Shown: positions 50,427 to 59,861 of the stretch, piece by piece | How positions within the stretch are numbered: the stretch's first letter is position 1 | How the letters are laid out: each line of letters opens with the position of its first letter | Assembly: GCF_026626335.1 (NCBI RefSeq) | Contig: NZ_JAPNTZ010000003.1 | Location: 496,001-560,000 of the forward strand | Reading direction: 5' to 3' | DNA from: Paractinoplanes pyxinae | GTDB taxonomy: Bacteria; Actinomycetota; Actinomycetes; Mycobacteriales; Micromonosporaceae | Length of the DNA: 64,000 bases | Translations under genes and position numbers: made by a program | The notes under the pieces: generated by a model | The model's database searches: none | What the model was told of the DNA's origin: nothing | What the model saw: the letters and a program-made list of their open reading frames with translations, nothing else

Positions 50427-51041
50427 GTGAGTGAGAGCGGGCGGGCCGAGCTGGTCCGGGGTGTTGAGCAGCGCCTCGAAGCGACCCTGCACGCGTTCCC
50501 CGGGCTGCGCCTCGACCCGATTCCGGCCGCCCTGCTCACAGCGCCGCCGCCGGCCACTCGGATTTTGCGGGGTGGCCGCTTGCCCGGCTTGGGTGACCAC
50601 ACGCAAGAGGTGTACGAGGTCACGCGCGACCTGTGGCAGCAGGCCGGCTGCCGGGTGAACGAGACCGGGCCGGCCGACGGTCGCACCCTGATCGTCAACG
50701 ACCCGGCCGGCTATGTGATCACGTTGACCCAGCACCCGGGTGACGACCCCGTCCTGACCGTGGCCTCGCCGCCGCAGCAGGCCCGGCTGGTTGACCCTCC
50801 GTTGCTGGCCGGGCTGGTGGCCGGGCTGGCCCTCGGGTGTGTCGGGCCGTGCGGGGCGATGGGGTCGATGACGCTCTTCCCGGCTATGGCGGGCTGGTCG
50901 GGGCCGTTCTGGGCCTGGGTTCCGCTCTACCTGTTGATCGGCGTGGGTTCCGTGTGGCGGCCGGAGACGCGGCGCTTCGGGGCCGGGCTGCTGGGCAGCG
51001 GCGCCCTCGTCGGGGTCATGGTCGCGTGGGTGTTCTCATGA
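50427..51041 (+). CDS. Hypothetical membrane-anchored protein
   Basis: A 204-residue protein from GTG 50427. Residues about 1-120 are soluble (LRLDPIPAALLTAPPPATRI, DLWQQAGCRVNETG, PAGYVITLTQHPGDDPVLTV), a layout seen in small actinobacterial proteins of unknown role. The C-terminus has two hydrophobic helices, about 132-160 and 165-200. It could be exported or inner-face anchored; topology is not clear. It converges with the VOC gene, overlapping by 6 bp. Confidence 0.6.
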   Translation: MSESGRAELVRGVEQRLEATLHAFPGLRLDPIPAALLTAPPPATRILRGGRLPGLGDHTQEVYEVTRDLWQQAGCRVNETGPADGRTLIVNDPAGYVITLTQHPGDDPVLTVASPPQQARLVDPPLLAGLVAGLALGCVGPCGAMGSMTLFPAMAGWSGPFWAWVPLYLLIGVGSVWRPETRRFGAGLLGSGALVGVMVAWVFS

Positions 51042-51413
51042 CGTGGCGGGCGGCGTGAACAGGTTGACCAAGGTGCCGTCGGGGTCGCGGAACAGCAGCG
51101 ACCGGTTGCCCCAGGGCATCGTCGTCGGCTCCTGAACCACGTCGTCGAGCATTGGCCGCAGGCGGGCGAACTCGGCGTCCACGTCGTCCACGCGGAACTC
51201 GACGATGGCCGTGCGGTTGGCGGCCGGTTCGGCCGAGCCCTCGCCGAACAGCTTGACGGTGGCGGTGCCGCCGATGGCGAGCGTGGCGCCGGGCAGCGCG
51301 ATCTCGGCGAAGTCGGGTGTGTGCCGCTTCGCGGCCTGGCCGGTGACCTGCTCGTAGAAGCCGGTGAGGCGGTCGACGTGGTCGGTGATGATCCGTACTG
51401 ATGCGAAGTTCAT
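51036..51413 (-). CDS. VOC-family (glyoxalase-like) protein
   Basis: A 125-residue vicinal-oxygen-chelate protein: two beta-alpha-beta-beta-beta repeats, starting VRIITDHVDRLTGFYEQVTG and ending GNRSLLFRDPDGTLVNLF. Members include glyoxalase I, fosfomycin- and bleomycin-resistance proteins and dioxygenases; metal ligands vary, and here the C-terminal Glu is not obvious. The start at ATG 51413 has no strong ribosome site. Activity is unassigned. Confidence 0.85.
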   Translation of the reverse strand: MNFASVRIITDHVDRLTGFYEQVTGQAAKRHTPDFAEIALPGATLAIGGTATVKLFGEGSAEPAANRTAIVEFRVDDVDAEFARLRPMLDDVVQEPTTMPWGNRSLLFRDPDGTLVNLFTPPATS

Positions 51414-51457
51414 GACGACGACGCTAAACGCGATACCGGACAGGTTCCGCCCGGTAT

Positions 51458-53053
51458 CTAGAAACTGGCCTGCGCCCGGCGGTAGCCGCCCCCGCTTCGC
51501 TTGGTCGCCCGCTTGGCCTCGTACATGGCGGCGTCCGCGCCCTTCATGAGCGCCTCGTAGTCGGTGGCGTCGTCGGGGTAGAGGGCGATGCCCACGCTGC
51601 CGCCGATCGACACCTCCTCGCCGTCGATGGCGAAGGGCCGGCGCAGCCGGTCGCAGATCCGCCCGGCGACCACGCTGGCCACGGCCTCGTCGGCGTCGCT
51701 GGTGAGCAGGATGGCGAACTCGTCGCCGCCGAGCCGGGCCACCACGTCGTTGTCGCGTACGGCGCCCAGCAGGCGCTTGGCCACCTGCTGCAGCAGCACG
51801 TCGCCGGCCTGGTGCCCGGCGGTGTCGTTGACCTGCTTGAAGCCGTTCAGGTCGAGCACCATGAGGGCCACCCGGTCGCGGACGGCCCCGGCGTCGCGGA
51901 CGGCCGCCTCGGCCCGGTCGATCAGGTGCGTACGGTTCGGAAGTCCGGTCAGCGAGTCGTGGAACGCCTGGTGGCTGAGCTCGGCCACGTGCACCTGAGC
52001 CGCCTGGCGCATGCCGGCGCTGTCGACGATGAGGCCGCCCTCGACCGACAGCTGCTCGGCCAGGATCCGGTCCCGGAACGTCCACTCCCGGGTGGCGCCC
52101 GAGTCGCCGCACATGATCATGCCGACCGGGCCCTGGGCCGACATCAGCGGCATGGCCACGAACGACTTGAGCTTCATCAGAAGGGCGAGGTCGCAGGGCC
52201 GTACGGCGGACGTGGCCGAGTCGTTGGCCAGCGCGATCTTCCCGTCCTGGATCGCCTGCCACACCGGTGACTCGGTGGCCGGCTTGCCCACCACCTCGGC
52301 GATCGTGGCGTCGCCCTCGGGCAGGCCCACGCTGTGCACGTAGCGGACGGTGCTGTCCGGGTCGACCAGGATCACCGCGGCGTGCTCGGTGCGGAACCCC
52401 TCGGCCGACGAGGCGGCCAGGATCCGGCCGGCGTCCTCGACGCTGGTGGCGGCCATGCCCTGCTCGAACAGGCGCCGGATGGTGCTGGTGGTGTGCGAGA
52501 CGAACTGGCGCTGCTTCTCGGCGGCCAAGCCCTGCAGGGTGGCCGCGAAGTGCAGGGCGAGCGGGGCCAGCACGTCGGCCCGCAGCGCGCCCAGGTCGCC
52601 GCCGGTGAGCAGCAGGACGCCGACGGTCTGCCCGCCGATGCGCAGGCGGACGGCCATCTGCTCGCCGCTGACCAGGGGCTTGGCGCCGGCCGCCATCCGG
52701 AAGATCTTGCCCGCGGTGAGGGTGTCGCGGCTGCCGGCCGGCCCGACGCGGGCCGTCACGGTGAGCAGGCCGGTCTCGGAGTCGAGCTCGAAGACGGTGG
52801 CCGCGGTCAGCCCGGCCGCTTCCCGCAGGTGCGGCACGCACAGGTCCAGCACGTGCTGCACCGAGGGCGTGTCCTTGGTCATGAATGAGACGAGGTCGCC
52901 GAGCAGGGCGTCCTGGGGGTCCGCCCCCAGGACGGCGCCCGCCGTTCCCGTACCGCTGCTCAAGGTCATGCCAGAAAGGTCGGCACCGGCCCGGCGGGTC
53001 TGACGAGCAAGGGGTCGCAGTTCGGGTGCAGACGGGCAGATATTGACGCTCAT
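51458..53053 (-). CDS. GAF-domain diguanylate cyclase
   Basis: A soluble protein of 531 residues from ATG 53053, or 503 from ATG 52969; the extra 28 residues look unconserved and neither start has a good ribosome site. Two GAF-like regions occupy about 50-200 and 205-350. The GGDEF domain (about 370-525) has an intact RLGGDEFAIL loop and an RxxD inhibitory site (RDND) five residues before it, so it probably makes c-di-GMP with product inhibition. No EAL domain. It adds a second c-di-GMP source to the window. Confidence 0.9.
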   Translation of the reverse strand: MSVNICPSAPELRPLARQTRRAGADLSGMTLSSGTGTAGAVLGADPQDALLGDLVSFMTKDTPSVQHVLDLCVPHLREAAGLTAATVFELDSETGLLTVTARVGPAGSRDTLTAGKIFRMAAGAKPLVSGEQMAVRLRIGGQTVGVLLLTGGDLGALRADVLAPLALHFAATLQGLAAEKQRQFVSHTTSTIRRLFEQGMAATSVEDAGRILAASSAEGFRTEHAAVILVDPDSTVRYVHSVGLPEGDATIAEVVGKPATESPVWQAIQDGKIALANDSATSAVRPCDLALLMKLKSFVAMPLMSAQGPVGMIMCGDSGATREWTFRDRILAEQLSVEGGLIVDSAGMRQAAQVHVAELSHQAFHDSLTGLPNRTHLIDRAEAAVRDAGAVRDRVALMVLDLNGFKQVNDTAGHQAGDVLLQQVAKRLLGAVRDNDVVARLGGDEFAILLTSDADEAVASVVAGRICDRLRRPFAIDGEEVSIGGSVGIALYPDDATDYEALMKGADAAMYEAKRATKRSGGGYRRAQASF

Positions 53054-53146
53054 GAAACCTTGACGTCATCTGGAGCAGATTGTTGAGATGTGTTTGGTCA
53101 TGAGTGACCCCGAGCGCAACCCCTGCCACCGAAGGGAACATCGCGC

Positions 53147-55582
53147 GTGAAGAAACATCTTGCCGTCGGCCTGATCGCCGGACTGTTGCTCGCCGGCGCC
53201 GCCACCCCCGCCTACGCCGCCCCCACCTGGCACGCCGGCATCCCGCCCATCGCCACCCCGTGGACCGACAAGGTCGGCCCGAACAACGCGTTGCCCGAGT
53301 ACCCCCGCCCGCAACTCACCCGCGACAAGTGGCAGAACCTCAACGGCGTCTGGGAGTTCGCCAAGGCGGACGTCGGGCAGGCCGTGCCCACGGGGCAGAG
53401 CCTCGGTGAGCGCGTCCTGGTCCCGTACCCCATCGAAAGCGCTCTTTCCGGCATCCAGCGGCGCGAGGACCGCATGTGGTACCGCCGCAATTTCACCGTG
53501 CCCACGGGCTGGAAGGTGGGGCAGGGCAACCGCCTGCGCCTCAACTTCGGGGCGGTCGACTACGACTCCAAGATCTTCGTGAACGGCACCCAGGTCGCGA
53601 CCCACCGCGGCGGCTACGACGGGTTCGACGTCGACGTGACCGACGCGCTCAAGGGCACCGGCCCGCAAGAGTTGATCGTCTGGGCCGAGGACCTGACCGA
53701 CGCCACCGGGCAGCCGATCGGCAAGCAGCGCCGCACGAGCGACCGCGGCATCTTCTACCAGGGCAGTTCCGGCATCTGGCGTACGGTCTGGATGGAACCC
53801 GTTCCGGCCGACTCCATCGGCGGTCTGACCCTGACGCCGTCGCTCTCCGACGTGACAGTCGAGGTCGCGGCGCCGGCCGGAACGACGGTCAAAGCCGTGG
53901 CCCGCGACGGCAGCCGTACGGTCGGCTCGGTGACCGGCGCGGCCGGGACCCCACTGCGGCTGCCGATCAGCAAGCCCAAGCTGTGGTCGCCCGACAAGCC
54001 TTTCCTGTACGACCTGGACGTCTCGCTTCTGAGCGCCGGCAAGACCGTGGACAAGGTGGGGTCGTACTTCGGGCTCCGGACGATCGGCTCGAAGAAGGGG
54101 GCCGACGGCAAGCTCCGCATCACGGTCAACGGCAAGATCCTGTTCAACATGATGAACCTCGACCAGGGCTTCTGGCCGGACGGCCTCTACACCGCGCCGA
54201 CCGACGCCGCCCTGAAGTGGGACCTGCAGCAGGACAAGGCCATGGGCTTCAACGCGGTCCGCAAGCACATCAAGGTCGAACCCGACCGCTGGTACTACTG
54301 GGCCGACAAGCTGGGCCTGCTGGTCTGGCAGGACATGCCGTCGGGCAACACCGGCCCGCTGCCGGCCGAGTGGCGTGACCAGTTCGAGGCCGAGCTGCAC
54401 GAGATGGTCCGCGAGCACCGGTCGTGGACGTCGATCGTCGCCTGGGTGCCGTTCAACGAGGGCTGGGGCGAGTGGGACCGCGCCGCCACCGGCCGCATCG
54501 CCGACTCGGTGAAGGCGCAGGACCCGTCCCGGCTGGTCAACGCGCACAGCGGCGTGAACTGCTGCAACTCCAAGGGTGACTCCGGCCGAGGCGACGTGAT
54601 CGACTTCCACCAGTACCTCGGGCCGGCCTCACCGTCGCCGTCCGAGACGCGGGTGGCGATCGACGGCGAGCACGGCGGCTACGGCCTGAAGGTTTCCAAC
54701 CACATGTGGTTCGGCGACGGTCAGGCGTACGAGATGACGCCCGACAAGGCGACGCTGACCGCCAAGTACGTCGCGAACCAGCAGGACGTGCTGACCTCAG
54801 CCCAGCACTGCGGCATCAGCGCGGCCATCTACACCCAGATCACGGACGTCGAGGCCGAGCTGAACGGCTTCTTCACGTATGACCGGCAGGTCACGAAGAT
54901 GGATCTGCGCCAGGTCAAAGCGATCAACCAGAAGATCGTCCGCGAGGCCGATGGATCCGGTACTTCGGTGCCGCCGCCGCCCGCCGGCACCCCCGGTCTG
55001 GAGGGTGTCGCGTACTGGCCGCTGGACGGTTCGTACGGGTCGCTGACGCCGGCCGGTACTTTCGTCGAGGGTCACACGGGCCAGGGCGTGGCGCTCAACG
55101 GCTCGTCCGAGTTCCTGGACGCGGGCAAGCCGGTGCTGAACACGGCGTCGGACTACTCGGCCGCGGCCTGGGTCAAGCTCGACAAGGCCGACGGCGCGTT
55201 CCAGACGGTGGTGTCGCAGGACGGCCCCACGGTCAGCGACTTCTTCCTGCAGTACTCCGGGGCCGACCAGCGGTTCGCGATGAGCTTCGCCGGCGTGCGG
55301 GCGCTCGGCCCGAGCAAGCCCGAGGTCGGCCGCTGGTACCACCTCGTGGGCGTCCGGGACACGGTCAAGGGCGAATTGCGGCTGTACGTGGATGGTGAGC
55401 TCGCCGGGACGGCCGGGGCCTGCCTGCCGCAAGGCGCACCGACCGGCAACACGGTGATCGGCCGCGGCAAGTACAACGGCAACCCGGTCGACTACCTGGA
55501 CGGCACGGTCGACCAGGTGCACCTGTACGACCGGGCGCTGTCACCGACGGAGATCCGGGAGCTCTACGCGTCCAACCAGTAG
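53147..55582 (+). CDS. Secreted glycoside hydrolase family 2 enzyme with LamG domain
   Basis: An 811-residue exported protein from GTG 53147. Signal peptide about 1-24. Then GH2 sugar-binding (MWYRRNFTVP, FGAVDYDSKIFVNG), Ig-like, and TIM-barrel domains; the acid/base region is AWVPFNEGWGEWD (Asn-Glu pair) and a candidate nucleophile Glu lies in VAIDGEHGGYG. A Pro-rich linker near 618-628 leads to a C-terminal LamG domain (about 630-811, GVAYWPLDGSYG to DQVHLYDRALSP). GH2 enzymes act as beta-galactosidases, mannosidases or glucuronidases; specificity here is unknown. A strong hairpin follows. Confidence 0.9.
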   Translation: MKKHLAVGLIAGLLLAGAATPAYAAPTWHAGIPPIATPWTDKVGPNNALPEYPRPQLTRDKWQNLNGVWEFAKADVGQAVPTGQSLGERVLVPYPIESALSGIQRREDRMWYRRNFTVPTGWKVGQGNRLRLNFGAVDYDSKIFVNGTQVATHRGGYDGFDVDVTDALKGTGPQELIVWAEDLTDATGQPIGKQRRTSDRGIFYQGSSGIWRTVWMEPVPADSIGGLTLTPSLSDVTVEVAAPAGTTVKAVARDGSRTVGSVTGAAGTPLRLPISKPKLWSPDKPFLYDLDVSLLSAGKTVDKVGSYFGLRTIGSKKGADGKLRITVNGKILFNMMNLDQGFWPDGLYTAPTDAALKWDLQQDKAMGFNAVRKHIKVEPDRWYYWADKLGLLVWQDMPSGNTGPLPAEWRDQFEAELHEMVREHRSWTSIVAWVPFNEGWGEWDRAATGRIADSVKAQDPSRLVNAHSGVNCCNSKGDSGRGDVIDFHQYLGPASPSPSETRVAIDGEHGGYGLKVSNHMWFGDGQAYEMTPDKATLTAKYVANQQDVLTSAQHCGISAAIYTQITDVEAELNGFFTYDRQVTKMDLRQVKAINQKIVREADGSGTSVPPPPAGTPGLEGVAYWPLDGSYGSLTPAGTFVEGHTGQGVALNGSSEFLDAGKPVLNTASDYSAAAWVKLDKADGAFQTVVSQDGPTVSDFFLQYSGADQRFAMSFAGVRALGPSKPEVGRWYHLVGVRDTVKGELRLYVDGELAGTAGACLPQGAPTGNTVIGRGKYNGNPVDYLDGTVDQVHLYDRALSPTEIRELYASNQ

Positions 55583-55594
55583 TTCTCGGAGCGG

Positions 55595-55629
55595 AGCGCC
55601 GCACCGGACGTGAGGTCCGGTGCGGCGCT
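55595..55629. terminator. Bidirectional hairpin between GH2 and a convergent gene
   Basis: A perfect 15-bp stem, AGCGCCGCACCGGAC (55595-55609) and its complement (55615-55629), with a GTGAG loop. It begins 12 bp after the GH2 stop and abuts the stop of the minus-strand gene at 55631, so it can serve both. Confidence 0.82.
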
Positions 55630-55630
55630 G

Positions 55631-56245
55631 CTACGAGATCGTCGACTCCGAGGCGGCGGTCTGGCGGCGGGCCTCGGCCACGTCGGCCATCAGGTCGTCC
55701 CAGTCGGGGTCGGAGCGCAGCGGGGCGACGCCGGACGGACCGCCGACGCGGGCATTGGCGTACTCCCACCAGGCCGCCACGCGTACGGGCCAGAGACCGA
55801 CCCGCATCGCGCCGGCGAGAAAGCATCGGTGCGCGAGCAGCGTCGCGGCCAGGGTTTCCGGGTCGAGCTGGAGGGTCGCGTCGTCGATCGCCTTGCCGAG
55901 GGCGCGCACATCGCGGTGCATCTCGGAGTATGAGATGAGATTGGGCATCGCCGGCAATCGGCGGTGGGCGCCGGGCTCGACGAGATCGTCGGCGTAGGCC
56001 GGGTTGAACACCATGTCGCCGACCGTGACGATCAGCGGCAGCACCGCGCGCCCGTCGCGCACGTCGAGCTGGACCGCGGGCTCGCGGGTGGGGACGAAGA
56101 CGGATTCAGCAGCGAGGATCTCGTCCGGATCGAGCCGGGCCGTGTCGCCCAGCGCGGGCATGTGGATCTCGAGAAAACCCCGGCGAACCTTGACCTCGAC
56201 GCCCGGAACCTCGGCCAGCGCCTCGGTCAACTCCCATACCTGCAC
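55631..56245 (-). CDS. Hypothetical protein
   Basis: A 204-residue soluble protein, not recognised. The first 70 residues are beta-rich (VEVKVRRGFLEIHMPAL, PAVQLDVRDGRAVLPLIVT) and the last 110 are helical (DVRALGKAIDDATLQLDPETLAATLLAH). There is no signal peptide. It is flanked by two secreted glycosidase genes but transcribed in the other direction. The N-terminal part could be a ligand-binding or assembly domain; no function is proposed. Confidence 0.6.
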   Translation of the reverse strand: MQVWELTEALAEVPGVEVKVRRGFLEIHMPALGDTARLDPDEILAAESVFVPTREPAVQLDVRDGRAVLPLIVTVGDMVFNPAYADDLVEPGAHRRLPAMPNLISYSEMHRDVRALGKAIDDATLQLDPETLAATLLAHRCFLAGAMRVGLWPVRVAAWWEYANARVGGPSGVAPLRSDPDWDDLMADVAEARRQTAASESTIS

Positions 56246-56301
56246 GGCTCTGTTATAGCCGATGCATCCAAGTTGAGCCCGTTGTTAACAGACGATTGCG
56301 G

Positions 56302-56315
56302 TGGGAGCGCTCCCA
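56302..56315. promoter_or_regulatory. CelR/CebR-type operator upstream of the GH6 cellulase
   Basis: TGGGAGCGCTCCCA is a perfect 14-bp palindrome and exactly the operator described for the LacI-family cellulase repressors CelR/CebR of actinobacteria, which release DNA when cellobiose binds. It lies 102 bp before the cellulase ATG. The repressor gene is not in the window. Confidence 0.9.
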
Positions 56316-56416
56316 TGTCATGCTGTCGAAACAGCCGGGGAGCGATGCCCCTCGATGTAACTCCGGCTTATCCCCGGGCGCTACGGGCGCCGCCGCATGT
56401 CTCGAGGAGCCACCAC

Positions 56417-58186
56417 ATGAGACCTGTCCTCATCCGCGGTCTGACCGCGGCTGCCGCCGCATCGCTCATCACCGGTCTCGGCGTGTTCGCCGCGACCAGT
56501 GCGAGCGCCGCGGCCGGCTGCCGGGTCGACTACACCGCCAACAGTTGGAGCACCGGCTTCACCGGGAACGTCAGCGTGACCAACCTCGGTGACCCGATCT
56601 CCGGCGGCTGGCGCCTGACCTGGACCTTCCCGGGCAACCAGCAGGTCACCCAGGGCTGGAGCGCCACGATCACGCAGTCCGGCGCGAACGTGACCGCGAC
56701 CAACCCGTCCTGGGCGGGCTCGCTGCCGACCAACGGCAACGCGACCTTCGGCTTCAACGCCAGCTACTCGGGCACGAACACCGCGCCCGCGACCTTCTCG
56801 CTGAACGGGACGGCGTGCACCGGTTCCACCGGCCCCACCTCGCCTCCGCCCAGCACCCCGAACCCGACGACCCCGCCGCCCACCACACCCCCGCCCACGA
56901 CTCCGCCGCCGACCACCCCGCCGCCGGCCGGCAGCAAGGTCGACAACCCGTACGCGGGCGCCAAGGGCTACGTCAACCCGGAGTGGAAGGCCAAGGCGGA
57001 CGCCGAGCCCGGCGGCAGCCGGGTCTCGAACAACCCGACCGCCGTCTGGCTGGACCGGATCGCCGCGATCCAGGGCACCGACGACAGCAGCTCCAACGGC
57101 TCGATGGGTCTGCGCGACCACCTGGACGCCGCTGTCGCCCAGGGCGCCGGCTACATCCAGCTCGTCATCTACAACCTGCCCGGCCGTGACTGCGCCGCGC
57201 TGGCCTCCAACGGCGAGCTCGGCCCGAACGACCTGCCGCGCTACAAGGCCGAGTACATCGACCCGATCGCCGCGATCCAGGCCGACGCCAAGTACCGCAG
57301 CCTGCGCATCATCAACATCATCGAGATCGACTCGCTGCCCAACCTGGTCACCAACACCTCGGGCCAGGCCGGCGGCACCGCGACCTGCGACACGATGAAG
57401 GCCAACGGCGGGTACGTCCAGGGCATCGGCTACGCGCTGAACAAGCTGGGCGCGCTGTCCAACACCTACAACTACGTCGACGCCGCCCACCACGGCTGGA
57501 TCGGCTGGGACTCGAACTTCGGCCCCACCGCCGACATCATGCTGCAGGCCGCCCAGGCCTCGGGCAGCGTCAACAACGTCACCGGCTTCATCACCAACAC
57601 GGCCAACTACTCGGCCCTGCGCGAGCCGTTCGTGCAGCCGACCACCACGGTCGGCGGCCAGAGCGTCCGGCAATCGAAGTGGGTGGACTGGAACCAGTAC
57701 ACCGACGAGCTGACCTTCGCCCAGGCCTTCCGCCAGAAGCTGGTCTCGGTCGGCTTCAACTCCAACATCGGCATGCTGATCGACACCAGCCGCAACGGCT
57801 GGGGCGGCTCGGCCCGCCCGACCGCGGCCAGCACCTCCACCAGCGTCGACACCTACGTCAACGAGTCGCGCATCGACCGCCGGATCCACGCCGGCAACTG
57901 GTGCAACCAGTCCGGCGCCGGCCTGGGCGAACGCCCGACCGCGGCCCCGGCCAGCGGCATCGACGCCTACGTCTGGGTCAAGCCCCCGGGCGAGTCGGAC
58001 GGCTCCTCCTCGCTCATCCCGAACGACGAGGGCAAGGGCTTCGACCGGATGTGCGACCCGACCTACACCGGTAACGCCCGCAACGGCAACAGCCTGAGCG
58101 GCGCCCTGCCCAACGCGCCGATCTCCGGCGCCTGGTTCTCGGCGCAGTTCCGCCAGCTGATGGCCAACGCTTACCCGGCGCTCTGA
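56417..58186 (+). CDS. Secreted GH6 cellulase (cellobiohydrolase-like) with N-terminal CBM2
   Basis: A 589-residue exported enzyme. Signal peptide about 1-33; CBM2 about 34-137 (CRVDYTANSWSTGF, SGGWRLTWTFPG, with the surface Trp residues); a Thr/Pro linker about 138-173; and a GH6 catalytic domain about 174-589 with YNLPGRDCAALASNGE, IIEIDSLPNLV, HHGWIGWDSN and VWVKPPGESDG, the conserved loop residues of family 6 exoglucanases. It cuts cellulose chains outside the cell. Control by cellobiose is implied by the operator at 56302-56315. A strong terminator follows. GH6 endoglucanases share these motifs, so endo/exo mode is inferred from length. Confidence 0.93.
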   Translation: MRPVLIRGLTAAAAASLITGLGVFAATSASAAAGCRVDYTANSWSTGFTGNVSVTNLGDPISGGWRLTWTFPGNQQVTQGWSATITQSGANVTATNPSWAGSLPTNGNATFGFNASYSGTNTAPATFSLNGTACTGSTGPTSPPPSTPNPTTPPPTTPPPTTPPPTTPPPAGSKVDNPYAGAKGYVNPEWKAKADAEPGGSRVSNNPTAVWLDRIAAIQGTDDSSSNGSMGLRDHLDAAVAQGAGYIQLVIYNLPGRDCAALASNGELGPNDLPRYKAEYIDPIAAIQADAKYRSLRIINIIEIDSLPNLVTNTSGQAGGTATCDTMKANGGYVQGIGYALNKLGALSNTYNYVDAAHHGWIGWDSNFGPTADIMLQAAQASGSVNNVTGFITNTANYSALREPFVQPTTTVGGQSVRQSKWVDWNQYTDELTFAQAFRQKLVSVGFNSNIGMLIDTSRNGWGGSARPTAASTSTSVDTYVNESRIDRRIHAGNWCNQSGAGLGERPTAAPASGIDAYVWVKPPGESDGSSSLIPNDEGKGFDRMCDPTYTGNARNGNSLSGALPNAPISGAWFSAQFRQLMANAYPAL

Positions 58187-58208
58187 CGCTGACGGGTAAA
58201 TAGGACCG

Positions 58209-58245
58209 CCGGGCCCCGCTCTAACCCACGAGGAGCGGGGCCCGG
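58209..58245 (+). terminator. Terminator hairpin after the cellulase gene
   Basis: A perfect 13-bp stem (CCGGGCCCCGCTC, 58209-58221, and its complement 58233-58245) with an 11-nt loop, 22 bp after the cellulase stop. No T-run. Confidence 0.8.
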
Positions 58246-58287
58246 TGTATCAGACACGCGTTTCCTGAACGGGTGTAAAAAGGACAG

Positions 58288-59040
58288 GTGGACATCAGCA
58301 AGGTCGCCTGGACCACTGCCGGCCGTCGCCTCACCGCGGCGGCCGGCAGCGTCGTGGGGGAGCGTTACACCGAGAACTACGACGTGGTGCACCTCGACCC
58401 GGGCGGGCCGCTGGCGGTGGTGGCCGACGGCATGGGTTCGGGCCCGGGCAGCACGGTCGCCGGGGCCACGGCGGTCGAGGTCTTCCTGCGCGAGGTCCTG
58501 GTCGGCGACCCGCCGGCGGCCCTGCGAAAGGCCGTTTCCCAGGCCCAGGACGCCGTACGCCGGGCCGGCAGCAACCTCGACGAGCTGACCGGCTGCACGC
58601 TGACCGCGTTCGTGGCGGCCGGTGACGACTCGTCGGCCTGGGTCGTGCAGCTCGGCGACTCCCGCGTCTACCGCCTGCGCGACGGCCTGCTCGAGCTGCT
58701 GACCGTCGACCACACGATCGCCTGGCTGGGCGTGCTGCACGGCTGGTTCGCGGCCGACTCCGACGAGGCCAAGGCGGCCCGCTACCGCCTGACCCGGTAC
58801 GTCGGCCACCCCGACGACCCCGAGCCCGACCTGCTCAACGTCACCCTGCGACCGGGCGACGTGTACCTGCTGTGCACCGACGGCGTCTCCGACCAGCTGA
58901 CGTACGAGCGGCTGACCCGCATCCTGGCCGCCGACGACCCCGCGGCGGCCACGCACACCCTGCTCGACGACACGCTCGCGGCCGGCGGCGCCGACAACGC
59001 CACCGCCGTCGTCGTCCGGGTCGAGCGTTCCGTCGAGTAG
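58288..59040 (+). CDS. PP2C-type serine/threonine phosphatase
   Basis: A 250-residue PPM-family phosphatase from GTG 58288. Metal and active-site motifs: VVADGMGSGPGST, VVQLGDSRVYRLRDG, LLCTDGVSDQL and GADNATAVVV. It lacks a membrane anchor. Such enzymes reverse Ser/Thr kinase phosphorylation; the partner may be any of the cell's PknB-type kinases. It lies between a cellulase and a surface-protein gene and its stop is 2 bp from the convergent gene end, so no operon is implied. Confidence 0.9.
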   Translation: MDISKVAWTTAGRRLTAAAGSVVGERYTENYDVVHLDPGGPLAVVADGMGSGPGSTVAGATAVEVFLREVLVGDPPAALRKAVSQAQDAVRRAGSNLDELTGCTLTAFVAAGDDSSAWVVQLGDSRVYRLRDGLLELLTVDHTIAWLGVLHGWFAADSDEAKAARYRLTRYVGHPDDPEPDLLNVTLRPGDVYLLCTDGVSDQLTYERLTRILAADDPAAATHTLLDDTLAAGGADNATAVVVRVERSVE

Positions 59041-59042
59041 AG

Positions 59043-59861
59043 CTAGCGCCGGCGGCGGTCCGGCATGCTGTAGAACCCGGTGGGCAGCGAGGACTCGGCG
59101 GCGAGCTGGCGGCGGTTGCGCGAGCGCAGCCGCAGCAGCATGCCGACGCCCAGGAAGACCATGAGCGCGCCGACGATCAGGCCGATGCCGAGCACGTTCG
59201 AGCTGCTCGAGGCCGGGTTGAGCGCGGCCGCCTCGGTCGAGGCCGGGTCGGCCTGCGGCTCCTCGGCCACCGCCTCCTCGTCGACCTCGGGCGCCGCCTC
59301 GGTCTCGCTCGGGGTGGGCGACGGGGTCGGGCTCGGGCTGGGCTTGGCCGCGACCGGGCTGACCACCTGGGCCTGCGAGCCGGTCGAGCTGAGCAGGCGC
59401 CCGACGCCGTCGAAGGCCTGCGCCTGGAAGGTCACCTCGCCGTTGTCGGGGCCGGTGAAGGCGACGCTCCACTGCCCGGTCACCGTGCGGTCGCGGCACA
59501 GCTGGCCGGGGTCCAAGCGCTCGTCGACGATGGTCGCCGCCTCGTCCTGGACCGAGGCCCGTACGGGGAAGGACTGGTTGTTCTCGACCCGGGTGACCCG
59601 CACCTGGTCGAGGCTGATGCCCTTGGTCTCGACGGTCAGCGCCCAGCGCACCTTGAGACAGCGCCGGCCGCGATCGGTGGAGGCCACCGCGGTGAGGGTC
59701 TTGGCGTCCTTGCCGATCGTGAACGTCGACGGCGCCCTACCGACCTTCACCTCGAAGCCGGGCACATCCGCGGACGCCGGGGCGCACCAAGCCGCCACCG
59801 TCGCCACCATGAGAACCAGAACAGCGCCGATCCGGCCCCCGGCCCGGGTCAGGTGCCGCAT
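59043..59861 (-). CDS. Secreted, C-terminally membrane-anchored protein
   Basis: A 272-residue exported protein. The start is ATG 59861, nine bases after AAGGAG; ATG 59870 is too close to that site. A signal peptide ends near residue 30. Residues about 32-170 are beta-rich with three cysteines, then a Pro/Ser/Thr- and Glu-rich stalk (SPSPTPSPTPSETE), a membrane helix (NVLGIGLIVGALMVFLGVGM) and a short basic tail. This is a surface-displayed domain on a stalk; the exposed domain belongs to no family I can name. It diverges from the redox operon. Confidence 0.75.
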   Translation of the reverse strand: MRHLTRAGGRIGAVLVLMVATVAAWCAPASADVPGFEVKVGRAPSTFTIGKDAKTLTAVASTDRGRRCLKVRWALTVETKGISLDQVRVTRVENNQSFPVRASVQDEAATIVDERLDPGQLCRDRTVTGQWSVAFTGPDNGEVTFQAQAFDGVGRLLSSTGSQAQVVSPVAAKPSPSPTPSPTPSETEAAPEVDEEAVAEEPQADPASTEAAALNPASSSSNVLGIGLIVGALMVFLGVGMLLRLRSRNRRQLAAESSLPTGFYSMPDRRRR

